64,000 nt of DNA from Rhodoferax sp. TH121 (GTDB lineage: Bacteria > Pseudomonadota > Gammaproteobacteria > Burkholderiales > Burkholderiaceae_C), in NCBI RefSeq assembly GCF_002251855.1, contig NZ_NOXW01000022.1:186001-250000 (forward strand). Direction: 5' to 3'. The notes beneath the pieces are model-generated. The model had not been told where the DNA came from, did not search any database, and worked only from the letters and a program-made list of their open reading frames with translations. A program made the translations under genes and the position numbers. Below are positions 8,325-17,800 of the stretch, one piece after another (position 1 is the stretch's first letter; the number at the start of each line of letters is the position of its first letter).

Positions 8325-9869
8325 ATGTCTGATGTATTGCTGAGTCTGCGGACCATCCACAAGCGCTATGGCGCAACCCACGCGCTGCGTGGGGTGGACT
8401 TGGATTTGCGGGCTGGGGAAGTGCTGGCCCTGGTGGGCGAGAACGGCGCGGGCAAGTCCACGCTGGTCAAGATGCTCACCGGCGTGGTGCCGGTGGACGA
8501 GGGCGTGATCACGCTCAATGGCAAGGTGCAGACTTTCGCCAATGCACAGGCCTCGCAGGCCGCAGGCATCCTGGCCGTGCACCAGGAAACGGTGATGTTC
8601 GAGGAGCTCAGCGTGGCCGAAAACATTTACGTGGGCCGACACCTCATGCGAGGCCCCTTTATCGACTGGTCTGCGATGAACACGCAGGCGCAAGCCGTGC
8701 TGGATCAGATCGGCGCGCGCTTCAAGGCCACCACGCTGGTCAAGGACCTGAGTCTGGCCGAGCGCCATTTGGTGGAGATTGCGCGCGCGCTGTCGCAAAA
8801 GGCGCTGGTGGTCATCCTGGACGAACCCACGGCTGCGCTGTCGCAGGCCGAGATCCGTGACTTCTACGGCATCGTGCGTCAGCTGCGCGACCAAGGCGTG
8901 GGTGTGATCTTCATCACCCACAAGTTCGATGAAATCTTTGCCGTGGCCGACCGCTATGTGGTGCTGCGGGACGGCGCCGCAGTGGGCAATGGCGCGATAG
9001 CCGATGCCACCGAGCAGGAGTTGGTCAAGCTCATGGCCGGGCGCGCCATCGACCAGATCTACCCGCACATAGCCTCCACCCCCGGCGAGGTGGTGATGAC
9101 GGTGAAGAACCTCTCGCACCCTACCGAATTCAACAACGTGGCCTTTGAGCTGCGCCGCGGCGAAATCCTGGGCTTCTACGGCCTGGTGGGCTCGGGCCGC
9201 AGTGAGGCCATGCTGGCCATCATGGGCCTGAACCCCGCGGCCCAAGGCGAGTTCGTCGTGTGCGGCCAGACGCTGCATGCGCGCCGCCCCTGTGACGCGA
9301 TTGCGGCTGGCATTGCCTATGTGCCCGAGGAGCGCCAGCGCCAGGGCGGCATTCTGGGCTTCTCGGTGGAGCACAACATCAGCCTGGCTGGCCTCTCGCG
9401 CTTCGCGCGCGGCGTGTGGCTGTCCAAGGTGCGCGAGTCCGCGCTCTGCCAGCGCATGATTGAGCGCCTGCGCATCAAGACCCACTCAAGCGACACGCTG
9501 CTGTCCGGCCTGTCGGGCGGCAACCAGCAAAAGGTGGTAATCGCCAAGTGGCTCGGGCTGGATCCGCGCATCGTGATTCTGGACGAGCCCACCAAGGGCA
9601 TCGACGTGGGTGCTAAACAGGCCGTCTACCAGCTCATTGCCGAGATGGTGGAACAGGGCCTGGCCGTGATCCTCGTGTCCAGCGAACTACCCGAGGTGAT
9701 GCATCTCGCGCACCGCACCATCGTGATGCGCCGCGGCGTGCAGGTGGCGGAATTTGACCGTGCGAATGCGCACGCAGAACAGATCGTGGCCGCGGCCTCG
9801 GGCCTGGCCGCAGCGCCGGCGTCCCGCGCGGACGAACCCGCCACCGTGCAGGAGGCGCTTGCAGCATGA
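8325..9869 (+). CDS. rhaT: Rhamnose ABC transporter, ATP-binding protein
   Basis: The 514-residue protein has two ABC ATPase domains in tandem, as in sugar importers of the RbsA/XylG/MglA family. The first has a full Walker A (GENGAGKST) and a Walker B near VVILDEPTAALS. The second has the degenerate P-loop GLVGSGRSE usual for these proteins, and the signature LSGGNQQKV. The ATG at 8325 starts MSDVLLSL; an upstream in-frame start would add an unlikely leader. Its stop overlaps the rhaP start by four bases (ATGA), so the two are translationally coupled. It powers rhamnose import at the inner membrane. Confidence 0.92.
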   Translation: MSDVLLSLRTIHKRYGATHALRGVDLDLRAGEVLALVGENGAGKSTLVKMLTGVVPVDEGVITLNGKVQTFANAQASQAAGILAVHQETVMFEELSVAENIYVGRHLMRGPFIDWSAMNTQAQAVLDQIGARFKATTLVKDLSLAERHLVEIARALSQKALVVILDEPTAALSQAEIRDFYGIVRQLRDQGVGVIFITHKFDEIFAVADRYVVLRDGAAVGNGAIADATEQELVKLMAGRAIDQIYPHIASTPGEVVMTVKNLSHPTEFNNVAFELRRGEILGFYGLVGSGRSEAMLAIMGLNPAAQGEFVVCGQTLHARRPCDAIAAGIAYVPEERQRQGGILGFSVEHNISLAGLSRFARGVWLSKVRESALCQRMIERLRIKTHSSDTLLSGLSGGNQQKVVIAKWLGLDPRIVILDEPTKGIDVGAKQAVYQLIAEMVEQGLAVILVSSELPEVMHLAHRTIVMRRGVQVAEFDRANAHAEQIVAAASGLAAAPASRADEPATVQEALAA

Positions 9870-10873
9870 ACTCCCTGAAATCTATTCGTCGTGAATGGCT
9901 GCTCTTGGCCATCATCGTGGCCATTGCGCTGGCCGTGGGGGCCCGCGCGCCCGTGTTTCTGACCTGGCGCAACGGCCTGGACATCGCCAATGACTCCGCC
10001 ATCCTCGCTATCCTGGTGATGGGCCAGATGCTGGTGCTATTGACGCGCGGCATTGACCTGTCCGTAGCCTCCAACCTGGCGCTCACCGGCATGGTGTGCG
10101 CGCTCATCGGCAAGGCCTGGCCTGGTGCCTCGGTGCCCGTGTTGCTGGTGCTGGCCTTGGGTGTTGGCGCCCTGCTGGGCGCGGTGAATGGCTGGCTCAT
10201 CACGCGCTTTGAGCTTCCGCCCATTGTGGTCACGCTGGGCACGCTGTCGGCTTACCGCGGCGCCATCTTTGTGGCGAGCAAGGGCGCCTGGGTGTCGGAC
10301 CAGGACATCCATGAGGTCATCAAGGGCTTGCCGCGCCAGGAATGGTTGGGCCTGCCCGCGCTGGTTTGGTTTGCGCTGGCCGTGCTGGCCTTGACGGCGG
10401 TGTTTCTGAAGCTGCGCCGCGAAGGGCGCGAGATCTACGCGCTGGGCGGTAACCCGCATGCGGCGGCCTATGTGGGCATCTCCGCCAACAAGCGCCTGAT
10501 GATGGTCTACACCCTCTCTGGCATGCTGGCCGGCCTGGCCGGTTTGCTGTGGGTGGGGCGTTACTCTATTGCGTACACAGAGTTGGCTGCGGGCTATGAG
10601 TTGACCGTGGTGGCGGCTTGCGTGATTGGTGGCGTCAGCATTGGCGGTGGCGTGGGCAGTGTGCTGGGCGCAGCGCTGGGCGTGCTGTTCATCGGCGTGG
10701 TCAATGGCGCGCTACCGGTGATCCAGGTGTCACCGTTCTGGCAGCAGGCCATTGCCGGTGCCGTGATTTTGATTTCGGTGACGGTGAATGCCCGAGCTGA
10801 GCGGCGCGCAGGGCGCCAGATTCTGGAACACAAAGCGGCACCCTCGGGCGCAGCGCAAGGAGCGACAGCATGA
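9866..10873 (+). CDS. rhaP: Rhamnose ABC transporter, permease 1
   Basis: This is an inner-membrane permease of the RbsC/BPD_transp_2 family, 335 residues, with eight or more hydrophobic segments and a conserved block near IDLSVASNLALTG. It forms the channel together with RhaQ. It overlaps both neighbours by four bases (ATGA junctions at 9866 and 10870). The C-terminus is basic and cytoplasmic. Confidence 0.92.
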   Translation: MNSLKSIRREWLLLAIIVAIALAVGARAPVFLTWRNGLDIANDSAILAILVMGQMLVLLTRGIDLSVASNLALTGMVCALIGKAWPGASVPVLLVLALGVGALLGAVNGWLITRFELPPIVVTLGTLSAYRGAIFVASKGAWVSDQDIHEVIKGLPRQEWLGLPALVWFALAVLALTAVFLKLRREGREIYALGGNPHAAAYVGISANKRLMMVYTLSGMLAGLAGLLWVGRYSIAYTELAAGYELTVVAACVIGGVSIGGGVGSVLGAALGVLFIGVVNGALPVIQVSPFWQQAIAGAVILISVTVNARAERRAGRQILEHKAAPSGAAQGATA

Positions 10874-11832
10874 AGGCCTGGAACACATGGGAACGCGTGC
10901 TTCTGGCCCTGCTGGTGGTACTGCTGGTGGTGTTTGGCATCGCGCAGCCGGGCTTCATGACGCCCGACGCGCTGGCCGACAGCACCTTTAACTTCAGCGA
11001 GAAGGGCATCCTCGCGCTGGCGCTGGCTCTGCTCATCATCACCGGCGAGATTGACCTGTCGATTGCGGCAATCCTCGCGCTGTGCTCGCTGGCCATGGGC
11101 TATGCCATGAAGGCGGGGGCTGGCCCGCTGGGGATGACCCTGGCAGCCTTTGCCACCGGTGCTGTGGCCGGCGCCATCAATGGCATTCTGGTCACGCGCT
11201 ACAAGTTGCCGTCCATCGTAGTGACCATTGGTACCCTGTCGCTGTACCGTGGGCTGGCGCTGGTGGCGCTGGGGGACCAGGCTATCTCTGGTTACCCCGA
11301 GGTGTTTTCCACACTGGGCAACAGCTATGTGGGCGAGGTTATTGGCGTGCGCTGGTTGACCGTACCTATCGAGTTCGCCATCCTGCTGGTGGGTGCCATC
11401 GTGGTCGGTGTGGTGCTGCACCGCACGGTGGCCGGTCGACGCCTGTATGCCATTGGCGCCAACCCCGTCGCAGCGCGTTTTTCTGGTATCGAGGTGGACC
11501 GCTACCGTATGGCACTGTTTGTGTTTGCTGGCCTCATGGCCGCGCTCGCAGCGCTCATGCTGACGGGCCGTATTGGCAGCACGCGCCCCAATATTGCGAT
11601 GGGCTGGGAGTTGGATGCCATCACCATGGTGATTCTGGGCGGTGTGGCGATTGAAGGTGGGCGTGGCAGCATCGTGGGCACCATGCTGGCCGTGTTGTTG
11701 CTGGGCCTGTTCACCTTCGCCATGGGCATGGCCAATGTCACCGGCATCGTCATGAGTATGGTGATCGGCGCGTTGCTCATCGTCTCTATGGTTCTGCCGC
11801 GTTTCTTCCGCCGCCAGGGAGTCCGTGCATGA
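10870..11832 (+). CDS. rhaQ: Rhamnose ABC transporter, permease 2
   Basis: The second RbsC-like permease has 320 residues. [15 protein letters not shown] matches the same conserved loop as in RhaP, and [15 protein letters not shown] matches the late conserved loop. The pair suggests a heterodimeric channel, as in the Rhizobium RhaSTPQ system. It overlaps rhaP and rhaM by four bases each, so all three are translationally linked. Confidence 0.92.
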   Translation: MKAWNTWERVLLALLVVLLVVFGIAQPGFMTPDALADSTFNFSEKGILALALALLIITGEIDLSIAAILALCSLAMGYAMKAGAGPLGMTLAAFATGAVAGAINGILVTRYKLPSIVVTIGTLSLYRGLALVALGDQAISGYPEVFSTLGNSYVGEVIGVRWLTVPIEFAILLVGAIVVGVVLHRTVAGRRLYAIGANPVAARFSGIEVDRYRMALFVFAGLMAALAALMLTGRIGSTRPNIAMGWELDAITMVILGGVAIEGGRGSIVGTMLAVLLLGLFTFAMGMANVTGIVMSMVIGALLIVSMVLPRFFRRQGVRA

Positions 11833-12161
11833 ACGCCACTGAACGTACCGAGAAGTACGCCTTCCGCATGTTCCTGAATCCGGGCTGCGTGGCGGAGTAC
11901 AAAAAGCGCCACGATGAGATCTGGCCCGAACTCAGCGCACTGCTGACCAAAGCCGGCGTGCGCGACTACAGCATCTACCTGGACGAGGAGCACCATGTGC
12001 TGTTCGCAGTGCTGCGTCGTCTGCCGGGTCACACCATGGACGTACTTCCGCAGCACCCGGTGATGCAGCGCTGGTGGGCCCATATGGCCGACATCATGCG
12101 CGCCAATCCGGATGGTTCGCCCGTGGCTGAGCCGCTGCCCTGCATGTTCCACATGGACTGA
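11829..12161 (+). CDS. rhaM: L-rhamnose mutarotase
   Basis: The enzyme interconverts alpha and beta anomers of L-rhamnose so that the isomerase always has its preferred form. The 110-residue protein has the usual family length. [10 protein letters not shown] near residue 25 and WWAHMADIM near residue 85 contain the conserved His residues of the dimeric alpha/beta-barrel fold. The ATG overlaps the rhaQ stop by four bases and rhaK follows after four bases. Confidence 0.95.
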   Translation: MNATERTEKYAFRMFLNPGCVAEYKKRHDEIWPELSALLTKAGVRDYSIYLDEEHHVLFAVLRRLPGHTMDVLPQHPVMQRWWAHMADIMRANPDGSPVAEPLPCMFHMD

Positions 12162-12165
12162 GGGT

Positions 12166-13596
12166 ATGGCGGTGAGCGACGAACTGACGCTGGTGATCGA
12201 CATCGGCAAAAGCCACGCCAAGCTCCTCATGGTGGACGCACAGGGTGCGGTGCTGGAGCGCTTCGGGCGTGCTAACGCCAGTGTGCCTTCGCCCTTGGGC
12301 TACCCGGCTCTGGACGTGCAGGGCTTGGAAGACTGGATGGCGCAGACCCTGCGCGGTTGCGTGCACACCGCGCGCTGCAGCCGCGTCATCACATCCACCC
12401 ACGGTGCCGCGCTGGTGGCGCTGGGGGGGCAGGGGCTGGCCTGGGATCCGGTGGATTACGAATTTGACGGTCTGGCTCTGCACCCTCTGTTGGCCAAGGC
12501 TTTTGACGCGGCGGCTGATGGTTTTGCCAGCACCTTATCGCCGGACCTGCCGGCCGGCTTGAACGCTGCGCGCCAGCTGTTCCAGGTGCAACACCTGCAT
12601 CCTGAAGTCTGGCGGCGCACGCACTGCTTGCTGCCTTACGCGCAGTATTGGGCTTGGCGCCTGAGTGGTGTGGCGGCCAGTGAGGTCTCTTCCCTAGGTT
12701 GTCATACCCACCTGTGGCGGCCACAGGAAGGGGCGTTCTCCGCATTGGCGCAGGACCAAGGCTGGGCCGCGCTGTTTGCACCGCTGCGCTCTGCCTGGGA
12801 GGTGCTGGGTACCGTCACGCCGGAGATCGCCACGGCCTGGGGTCTGCCCGCGCACTGCCAGGTGCATGTCGGCGTGCACGACAGCAATGCCTGCTTGGCG
12901 CGTTACCTGGACGCGTCGGAGGTGGATGCTTCGGCGCTAACCGTGGTGTCCTCCGGCACCTGGACCGTGCTGATGGCGCCCGGCGCGCCCACGGCCAGCC
13001 TACAGGCCGAGCGCGACATGCTGGCCAATGTGGATGTGCTGGGCCGCGCAACGCCCACGGCCCGCTTCATGGGCGGGCGGGAGTTCGCGCATCTGCTGGA
13101 CGGGGCATCGCCCGATGCCGGTACGCTGGACGATGTGCAAGCGCTGGTGGACTCCGCCACGCTGGCCATGCCTTCATTTGCCGAGCATGGCGGCCCATTC
13201 ATGGGGCGGCAGGGAATGATCCTGCGTGAGGGCAAGCCCTTGCCAGTCGCTCTGCCGCATGGCCAGCGCGCAGCCTTGGCTGCGCTGTACTGCGCCCAGA
13301 CCACCGCCTGGCTGGTGGAGCGGCTTTGGGACGGCGTGGCATTGCCGCGCACTGTGGTGCTGGAAGGGCCGTTGGCCCAAAACGCCTTGTACCTGGCGCT
13401 GCTGCAGGCGCTGCTGCCCCAGGCCCGCTGTCTGGCCAGCCATGATGCGATGGAAGGCACCGCGCGCGGCACCTGGCTGCTGGCGCGTTGGGGCGACCCG
13501 GCGGCAGCCGCCACCACGGCCCTTGCGCCGGTGGAGGCCGCGCCGGTGCGCGGCTTGCCGGCCTACCACGCGCAGTGGATCGCTAGCGCAGCGTAA
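12166..13596 (+). CDS. rhaK: L-rhamnulokinase (FGGY family)
   Basis: RhaK phosphorylates L-rhamnulose before aldolase cleavage. The 476-residue protein starts with the phosphate-binding loop LVIDIGKSHAKLL of the FGGY/actin-like ATPase fold. A central HVGVHDSNA block places a likely catalytic Asp, and SSGTWTVL matches the second-domain ATP region. The start at 12166 follows rhaM by four bases. It is the last gene of the operon. Its 3' end overlaps the convergent secreted-protein gene by 14 bases. In Rhizobium, RhaK is also needed for rhamnose uptake; whether that holds here is unknown. Confidence 0.9.
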   Translation: MAVSDELTLVIDIGKSHAKLLMVDAQGAVLERFGRANASVPSPLGYPALDVQGLEDWMAQTLRGCVHTARCSRVITSTHGAALVALGGQGLAWDPVDYEFDGLALHPLLAKAFDAAADGFASTLSPDLPAGLNAARQLFQVQHLHPEVWRRTHCLLPYAQYWAWRLSGVAASEVSSLGCHTHLWRPQEGAFSALAQDQGWAALFAPLRSAWEVLGTVTPEIATAWGLPAHCQVHVGVHDSNACLARYLDASEVDASALTVVSSGTWTVLMAPGAPTASLQAERDMLANVDVLGRATPTARFMGGREFAHLLDGASPDAGTLDDVQALVDSATLAMPSFAEHGGPFMGRQGMILREGKPLPVALPHGQRAALAALYCAQTTAWLVERLWDGVALPRTVVLEGPLAQNALYLALLQALLPQARCLASHDAMEGTARGTWLLARWGDPAAAATTALAPVEAAPVRGLPAYHAQWIASAA

Positions 13597-14215
13597 CGCG
13601 CACCTGCACCTCGGTGCGGGTTTGGCCACTCTGCTGCTGCGCGCCGGTCAGGCCGCTGTTGCTGGCCTGGCTGTTTTGTTCTGACTCGCCCACCGTGGTC
13701 CATTCGTCCAGCGGCAGTGCCAGCACACTGCTGGCCCCTGCATTCGTTTGCGCCCCCGGAACGGTATTGCCACTGCGCAGGGCTTGCTGCGCCGCCAGGT
13801 CCAGCTCTACCAGGGTGCCACCGTCCCAGCGCGGCGTGGCGCTGAAGCCCGTCCCGGCTTCCAGCAGCACAGTGCCCACGGTAGTCACCACGCGGCCATT
13901 GCGCACAAAGCCCTGCAGCAGGCGGATGGGCGTGGTGGTCTGCGGCATCAGACGCACTGGGCGGCCATTGAGTACCAGTGCCTGCTGCGTGGCTGTGCCG
14001 CTGCTGCGCGACTGGTTCATCTGCACCCCGGGACGGCTGCCCAACTCCACTCCGCTGCGCTGGCTGTCGTCTGACTGCACCTGGCGCACTTCGATCAGCA
14101 GGTTACGCAGTGGAAGGGGCGACTGTTTTGCTACTAAATCAGGAACTGCTTGCGCATATGCAACGAGGGCTAGAGGCCAAAAAGACGCATAAATGAGGGC
14201 GTGACGGCGTTTCAT
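13583..14215 (-). CDS. Secreted protein of unknown function with a repeat-encoded signal peptide
   Basis: The 210-residue protein has a signal peptide (about residues 1-21, cleavage near AYA-QA) and a mature part rich in Gln, Ser, Thr and Gly. LLIEVRQVQSDDSQ near the N-terminus and a following beta-rich stretch (GRVVTTVGTVLLEAGTGF) vaguely recall the short beta domains of secretins, but the match is too weak to name. Residues about 7-30 are encoded by the reverse strand of a dispersed-repeat copy (14127-14193). The start ATG overlaps the stop of the lrp-type gene by four bases, so they form one unit. Its 3' end overlaps rhaK by 14 bases. Confidence 0.7.
   Translation of the reverse strand: MKRRHALIYASFWPLALVAYAQAVPDLVAKQSPLPLRNLLIEVRQVQSDDSQRSGVELGSRPGVQMNQSRSSGTATQQALVLNGRPVRLMPQTTTPIRLLQGFVRNGRVVTTVGTVLLEAGTGFSATPRWDGGTLVELDLAAQQALRSGNTVPGAQTNAGASSVLALPLDEWTTVGESEQNSQASNSGLTGAQQQSGQTRTEVQVRVTLR
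14127..14193 (+). repeat. Dispersed repeat, copy 2 (encodes a signal peptide on the opposite strand)
   Basis: The copy shows GCTACTAAATCAGGAACTGC, then TTGCGCATATGCAACGAG and GGCTAGAGGCC. Its reverse strand is in frame within the signal peptide of the minus-strand secreted protein. Confidence 0.85.
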
Positions 14216-14718
14216 GGGCGGCTCCGGGTCGTGGGCGTGGGGGCGGGCTGCAAGTGACCCAACGGTAGCGCGCTGCTGGCCTTGACCTCGCCCAGCGAGA
14301 AGCTGGTGTGCAGGTCTTTCACATTGGGCAGGTTGATGAGCACCTCGCGCGCGAACTGGCTGAAGGTGTTGAGGTCGCGGCTCACGACTTGTAGCTCGAA
14401 GGTACCGGTGCCGCTGATGTAGTGACAGCTGATGACCTCGGGCAGTTCGCGGATGGCCTCTTCCAGCCCGTGTAGCACATCACCGCTGTTGCGGTTGGCG
14501 TCCAGCCGCACGAAGGCCAGCACGCCCAGGCCCATCTTGTGGCGGTTGATCTCGGCGCGGTAGCCGGTGATGAAGCCGTTTTCCTCCAGCGCCTTGACGC
14601 GGCGCCAGCAGGGCGCCGCACTCAGGCCCACGCGGGTAGCCAGCTCGGCGTTGCTCAGGCGCCCATCGTCCTGCAACTCTTTCAGGATGGCGAGGTCAAA
14701 ACGATCGAGTGTTTCCAT
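14212..14718 (-). CDS. Lrp/AsnC-family transcriptional regulator
   Basis: Lrp/AsnC regulators sense amino acids or related acids. The 168-residue frame has an N-terminal HTH (LDRFDLAILKELQDDGRLSN, then LATRVGLSAAPCWRRVKALE) and a C-terminal RAM effector domain (VISCHYISGTGTFELQVV). The ATG at 14718 places METLDRFDLAIL at the usual family start; an ATG three codons upstream is equally possible. It diverges from the indolepyruvate ferredoxin oxidoreductase gene across about 120 bases and may regulate it in response to aromatic amino acids or keto acids. That is inference from position. Confidence 0.9.
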   Translation of the reverse strand: METLDRFDLAILKELQDDGRLSNAELATRVGLSAAPCWRRVKALEENGFITGYRAEINRHKMGLGVLAFVRLDANRNSGDVLHGLEEAIRELPEVISCHYISGTGTFELQVVSRDLNTFSQFAREVLINLPNVKDLHTSFSLGEVKASSALPLGHLQPAPTPTTRSRP

Positions 14719-14836
14719 AAGTTGCATTATGGAGAAAGATTCATTCTTTGAAACCCAGTTTGAAGGCAAAGAAAGCAAAGACATATCCGGGCCAGACGCC
14801 TACACTTTGCGCACAACCATAACGGAGACACGCATC

Positions 14837-17800
14837 ATGAATGCACCCCTCAACCGGGACCTGCCCGAGCACATCCGCACGGCGCTGGACACGGTCACTC
14901 TCGACGACAAATACGCACTCGACTACGGCCGCGCCTTCATGAGCGGGGTGCAAGCCCTGGTCAAACTGCCCATGCTGCAGCGTGTGCGCGACCAGCGCCT
15001 GGGCAAGAACACCGCCGGCTTCATCAGCGGCTACCGTGGCTCGCCGCTGGGCACCTATGACCAGTCCCTGGTCAAGGCCGAGAAGTACCTGCAGGCCCAC
15101 CACATCCATTTCCAGCCCGGCGTGAACGAAGAGCTGGCCGCCACCGCGCTGTGGGGCACACAGCAGCTGGGCTTTGCCCCGCCCGGCAGCAACAAGTACG
15201 ACGGCGTGTTCGGTATCTGGTACGGCAAGGGCCCGGGCGTGGACCGCTGCTCCGATGTCTTCAAGCACGCCAACATGGCGGGCACCACGCCCTGGGGTGG
15301 CGTGATTGCGGTGGCGGGGGATGACCACATTTCCAAGAGCAGCACGGCCGCCCATCAGAGCGACCACATCTTTAAGGCCTGCGGCACGCCGGTATTCTTC
15401 CCGGCCAATGTGCAGGAAATCCTGGACCTGGGGCTGCACGCCTTCGCCATGAGCCGCTTTTCTGGCGTCTGGGCAGGCATGAAGACGATTCAGGAAATCG
15501 TCGAGTCCAGCTCGACGGTCATGATTGATCCCGACCGCGTGATCACCCGCCTGCCGGCCGACTTTGTGTTGCCGCCCGGCGGTTTGCACATCCGCTGGCC
15601 CGACCATGCGTTGGAGCAGGAAGCCCGGCTCATGGACTACAAGTGGTACGCCGCGCTGGCCTACATCCGCGCCAACCGGCTTAACTACAACGTCATCGAG
15701 GGCAATAACGACCGCTTCGGCATCATCGCCAGTGGCAAGGCCTACAACGACACGCGCCAGGCCCTGGCCGATCTGGGGCTGGACGATGCGACCTGCCAAC
15801 GCATCGGTATCCGCCTGCACAAGGTGGGGGTGGTTTGGCCGTTGGAGGCGCAGCTTACGCGCGAGTTCGCCACCGGTCTGCAGGAGATTCTGGTGGTGGA
15901 AGAAAAGCGCCAGGTCATCGAGTACCAGCTCAAGGAAGAGCTCTACAACTGGCGCGCCGATGTGCGCCCCACGGTGCTGGGCAAGTTCAACGAAGTGGAA
16001 ACGCCGGACCACTACGGCGCCGGCGGCGAATGGTCCATGCCCAACCCCACCGCCAACACGCTCTTGCGCGCCAACGCCGACCTGTCGCCCGCGCTGATTG
16101 CACGCGCCATTGCCCAGCGCATCAAGAAGCTGGGGCTGGACGCAGACACCAGCGCCCGTATTGACGCGCAGATGGCGATTCTGGAGGCCAAGGAGCGCGC
16201 GATGCATGCCATCGAATTGGCGGGCACCAAGGGTGCAGACCGCCAGCCCTGGTTTTGCTCGGGCTGTCCGCACAACACATCTACCAAGGTGCCCGAAGGC
16301 TCGCGCGCCATGGCCGGCATTGGCTGCCACTTCATGACCATCTGGATGGACCGCAGCACTGACGGTTTCACACAGATGGGCGGTGAGGGCGTGCCCTGGG
16401 TGGGCCAGCAGCCCTTCACCAATGAGAAGCACATCTTTGCCAACCTGGGCGATGGCACCTACTTCCACAGCGGCCTGCTGGCAGTGCGCCAAAGCATTGC
16501 GGCGGGCGTGAATATCACCTACAAGATTCTTTACAACGACGCCGTGGCCATGACCGGCGGTCAACAGGTGGGCGAGCGGCCCGAGGGGCACTCTGTGGTC
16601 CAGATCGCCCAGAGCATGCGGGCGGAGGGCGCGGTCAAGATCATCATCGTGACCGATGAGCCGGACAAATACGACGACGTGCAGGGCTTGCCTTCGGATA
16701 TCGCCATCCAGCATCGCGACACACTGGACGCGGTGCAGCGCGAGTTCCGCGAGATCAAGGGCACCACCGTCATCATCTACGACCAAACCTGTGCGACGGA
16801 AAAGCGCCGTCGCCGCAAGCGCGGCAGCCTGGTGGACCCGGCCAAGCGCGTGGTCATCAACGAGCTGGTGTGTGAGGGCTGCGGTGACTGCAGCGTGCAG
16901 AGCAACTGCATGAGCGTGGAGCCGCTGGAGACTGAGTTTGGCCGCAAGCGCCAGATCAACCAGAGCACCTGCAACAAGGATTTCTCCTGCGTCAAAGGGT
17001 TCTGCCCCAGCTTTGTAACGGTGGAGGGCGGCTCGCTCAAGAAGGCTGCCAAATCCAAAGCTGATAGCAAGGCCGGTGACAGCAGTTCCTGGCCGGCTTT
17101 GCCGGATCCCGTTCTGCCTGACCTCGCCACCGCCATTGGCGGCGTCTGGGGCACCATCGTCGCCGGTGTGGGCGGTACCGGGGTCATTACCATCGGCCAG
17201 TTGCTAGGCGTGGCCGCTCATCTGGAAGGTAAGGGCATCGTCACGCAGGACGCGGGTGGTTTGGCGCAAAAGGGCGGCGCCACCTGGAGCCACGTGCTCA
17301 TAGGCGCGAGCCAGGATGCCATTCGCACCACCCGCGTGGGCACGGCCTCTGCCGACTTGGTGCTGGGGTGCGACCCCATCGTGGTGGCGGGCAAGGAAAC
17401 GCTGGTGCGCATGCGCCCGGGCCGCACCCACGTGGCGCTGAATACCAACAGCGCGCCCACGGCCGCGTTTGTGAAGAACGCCAACTGGACCAATCCCGGC
17501 GACCAGTGCGTGGCCGATATCGCCAAAACGGTGGGAGAGGGTAACCTAGGCGTGTTCGACGCCGATGCGGCCGCTACCCATCTGCTGGGCGATAGCATCT
17601 ACACCAACCCCATGATGCTGGGCTACGCTTGGCAAAAAGGCTGGATTCCCCTGGGCCTAGCGTCGCTAATGCGCGCCATCGAACTCAACGCTGTGGCCGT
17701 GGCCAATAACAAGACAGCCTTTGAGTGGGGCCGCCGCGCTGCGGTGGACTGGCCGGCCGTGCAGCGCGCGCTGAACCCGGGACAGGTCATCGCCTTCACG

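Noticed and set aside
7560-16786. Long antisense open frames, such as 7560-9485 and 14741-16786 on the minus strand (over 640 codons each)
   Set aside because: They mirror well-supported plus-strand genes in GC-rich DNA, have His/Gln/Arg-rich compositions typical of reverse-frame translation and match no family.
17048-17075. Possible repeat copy in the linker of the oxidoreductase gene
   Set aside because: Only about 15 scattered bases match the reversed repeat start and the core TGCTTGCGCA is missing.
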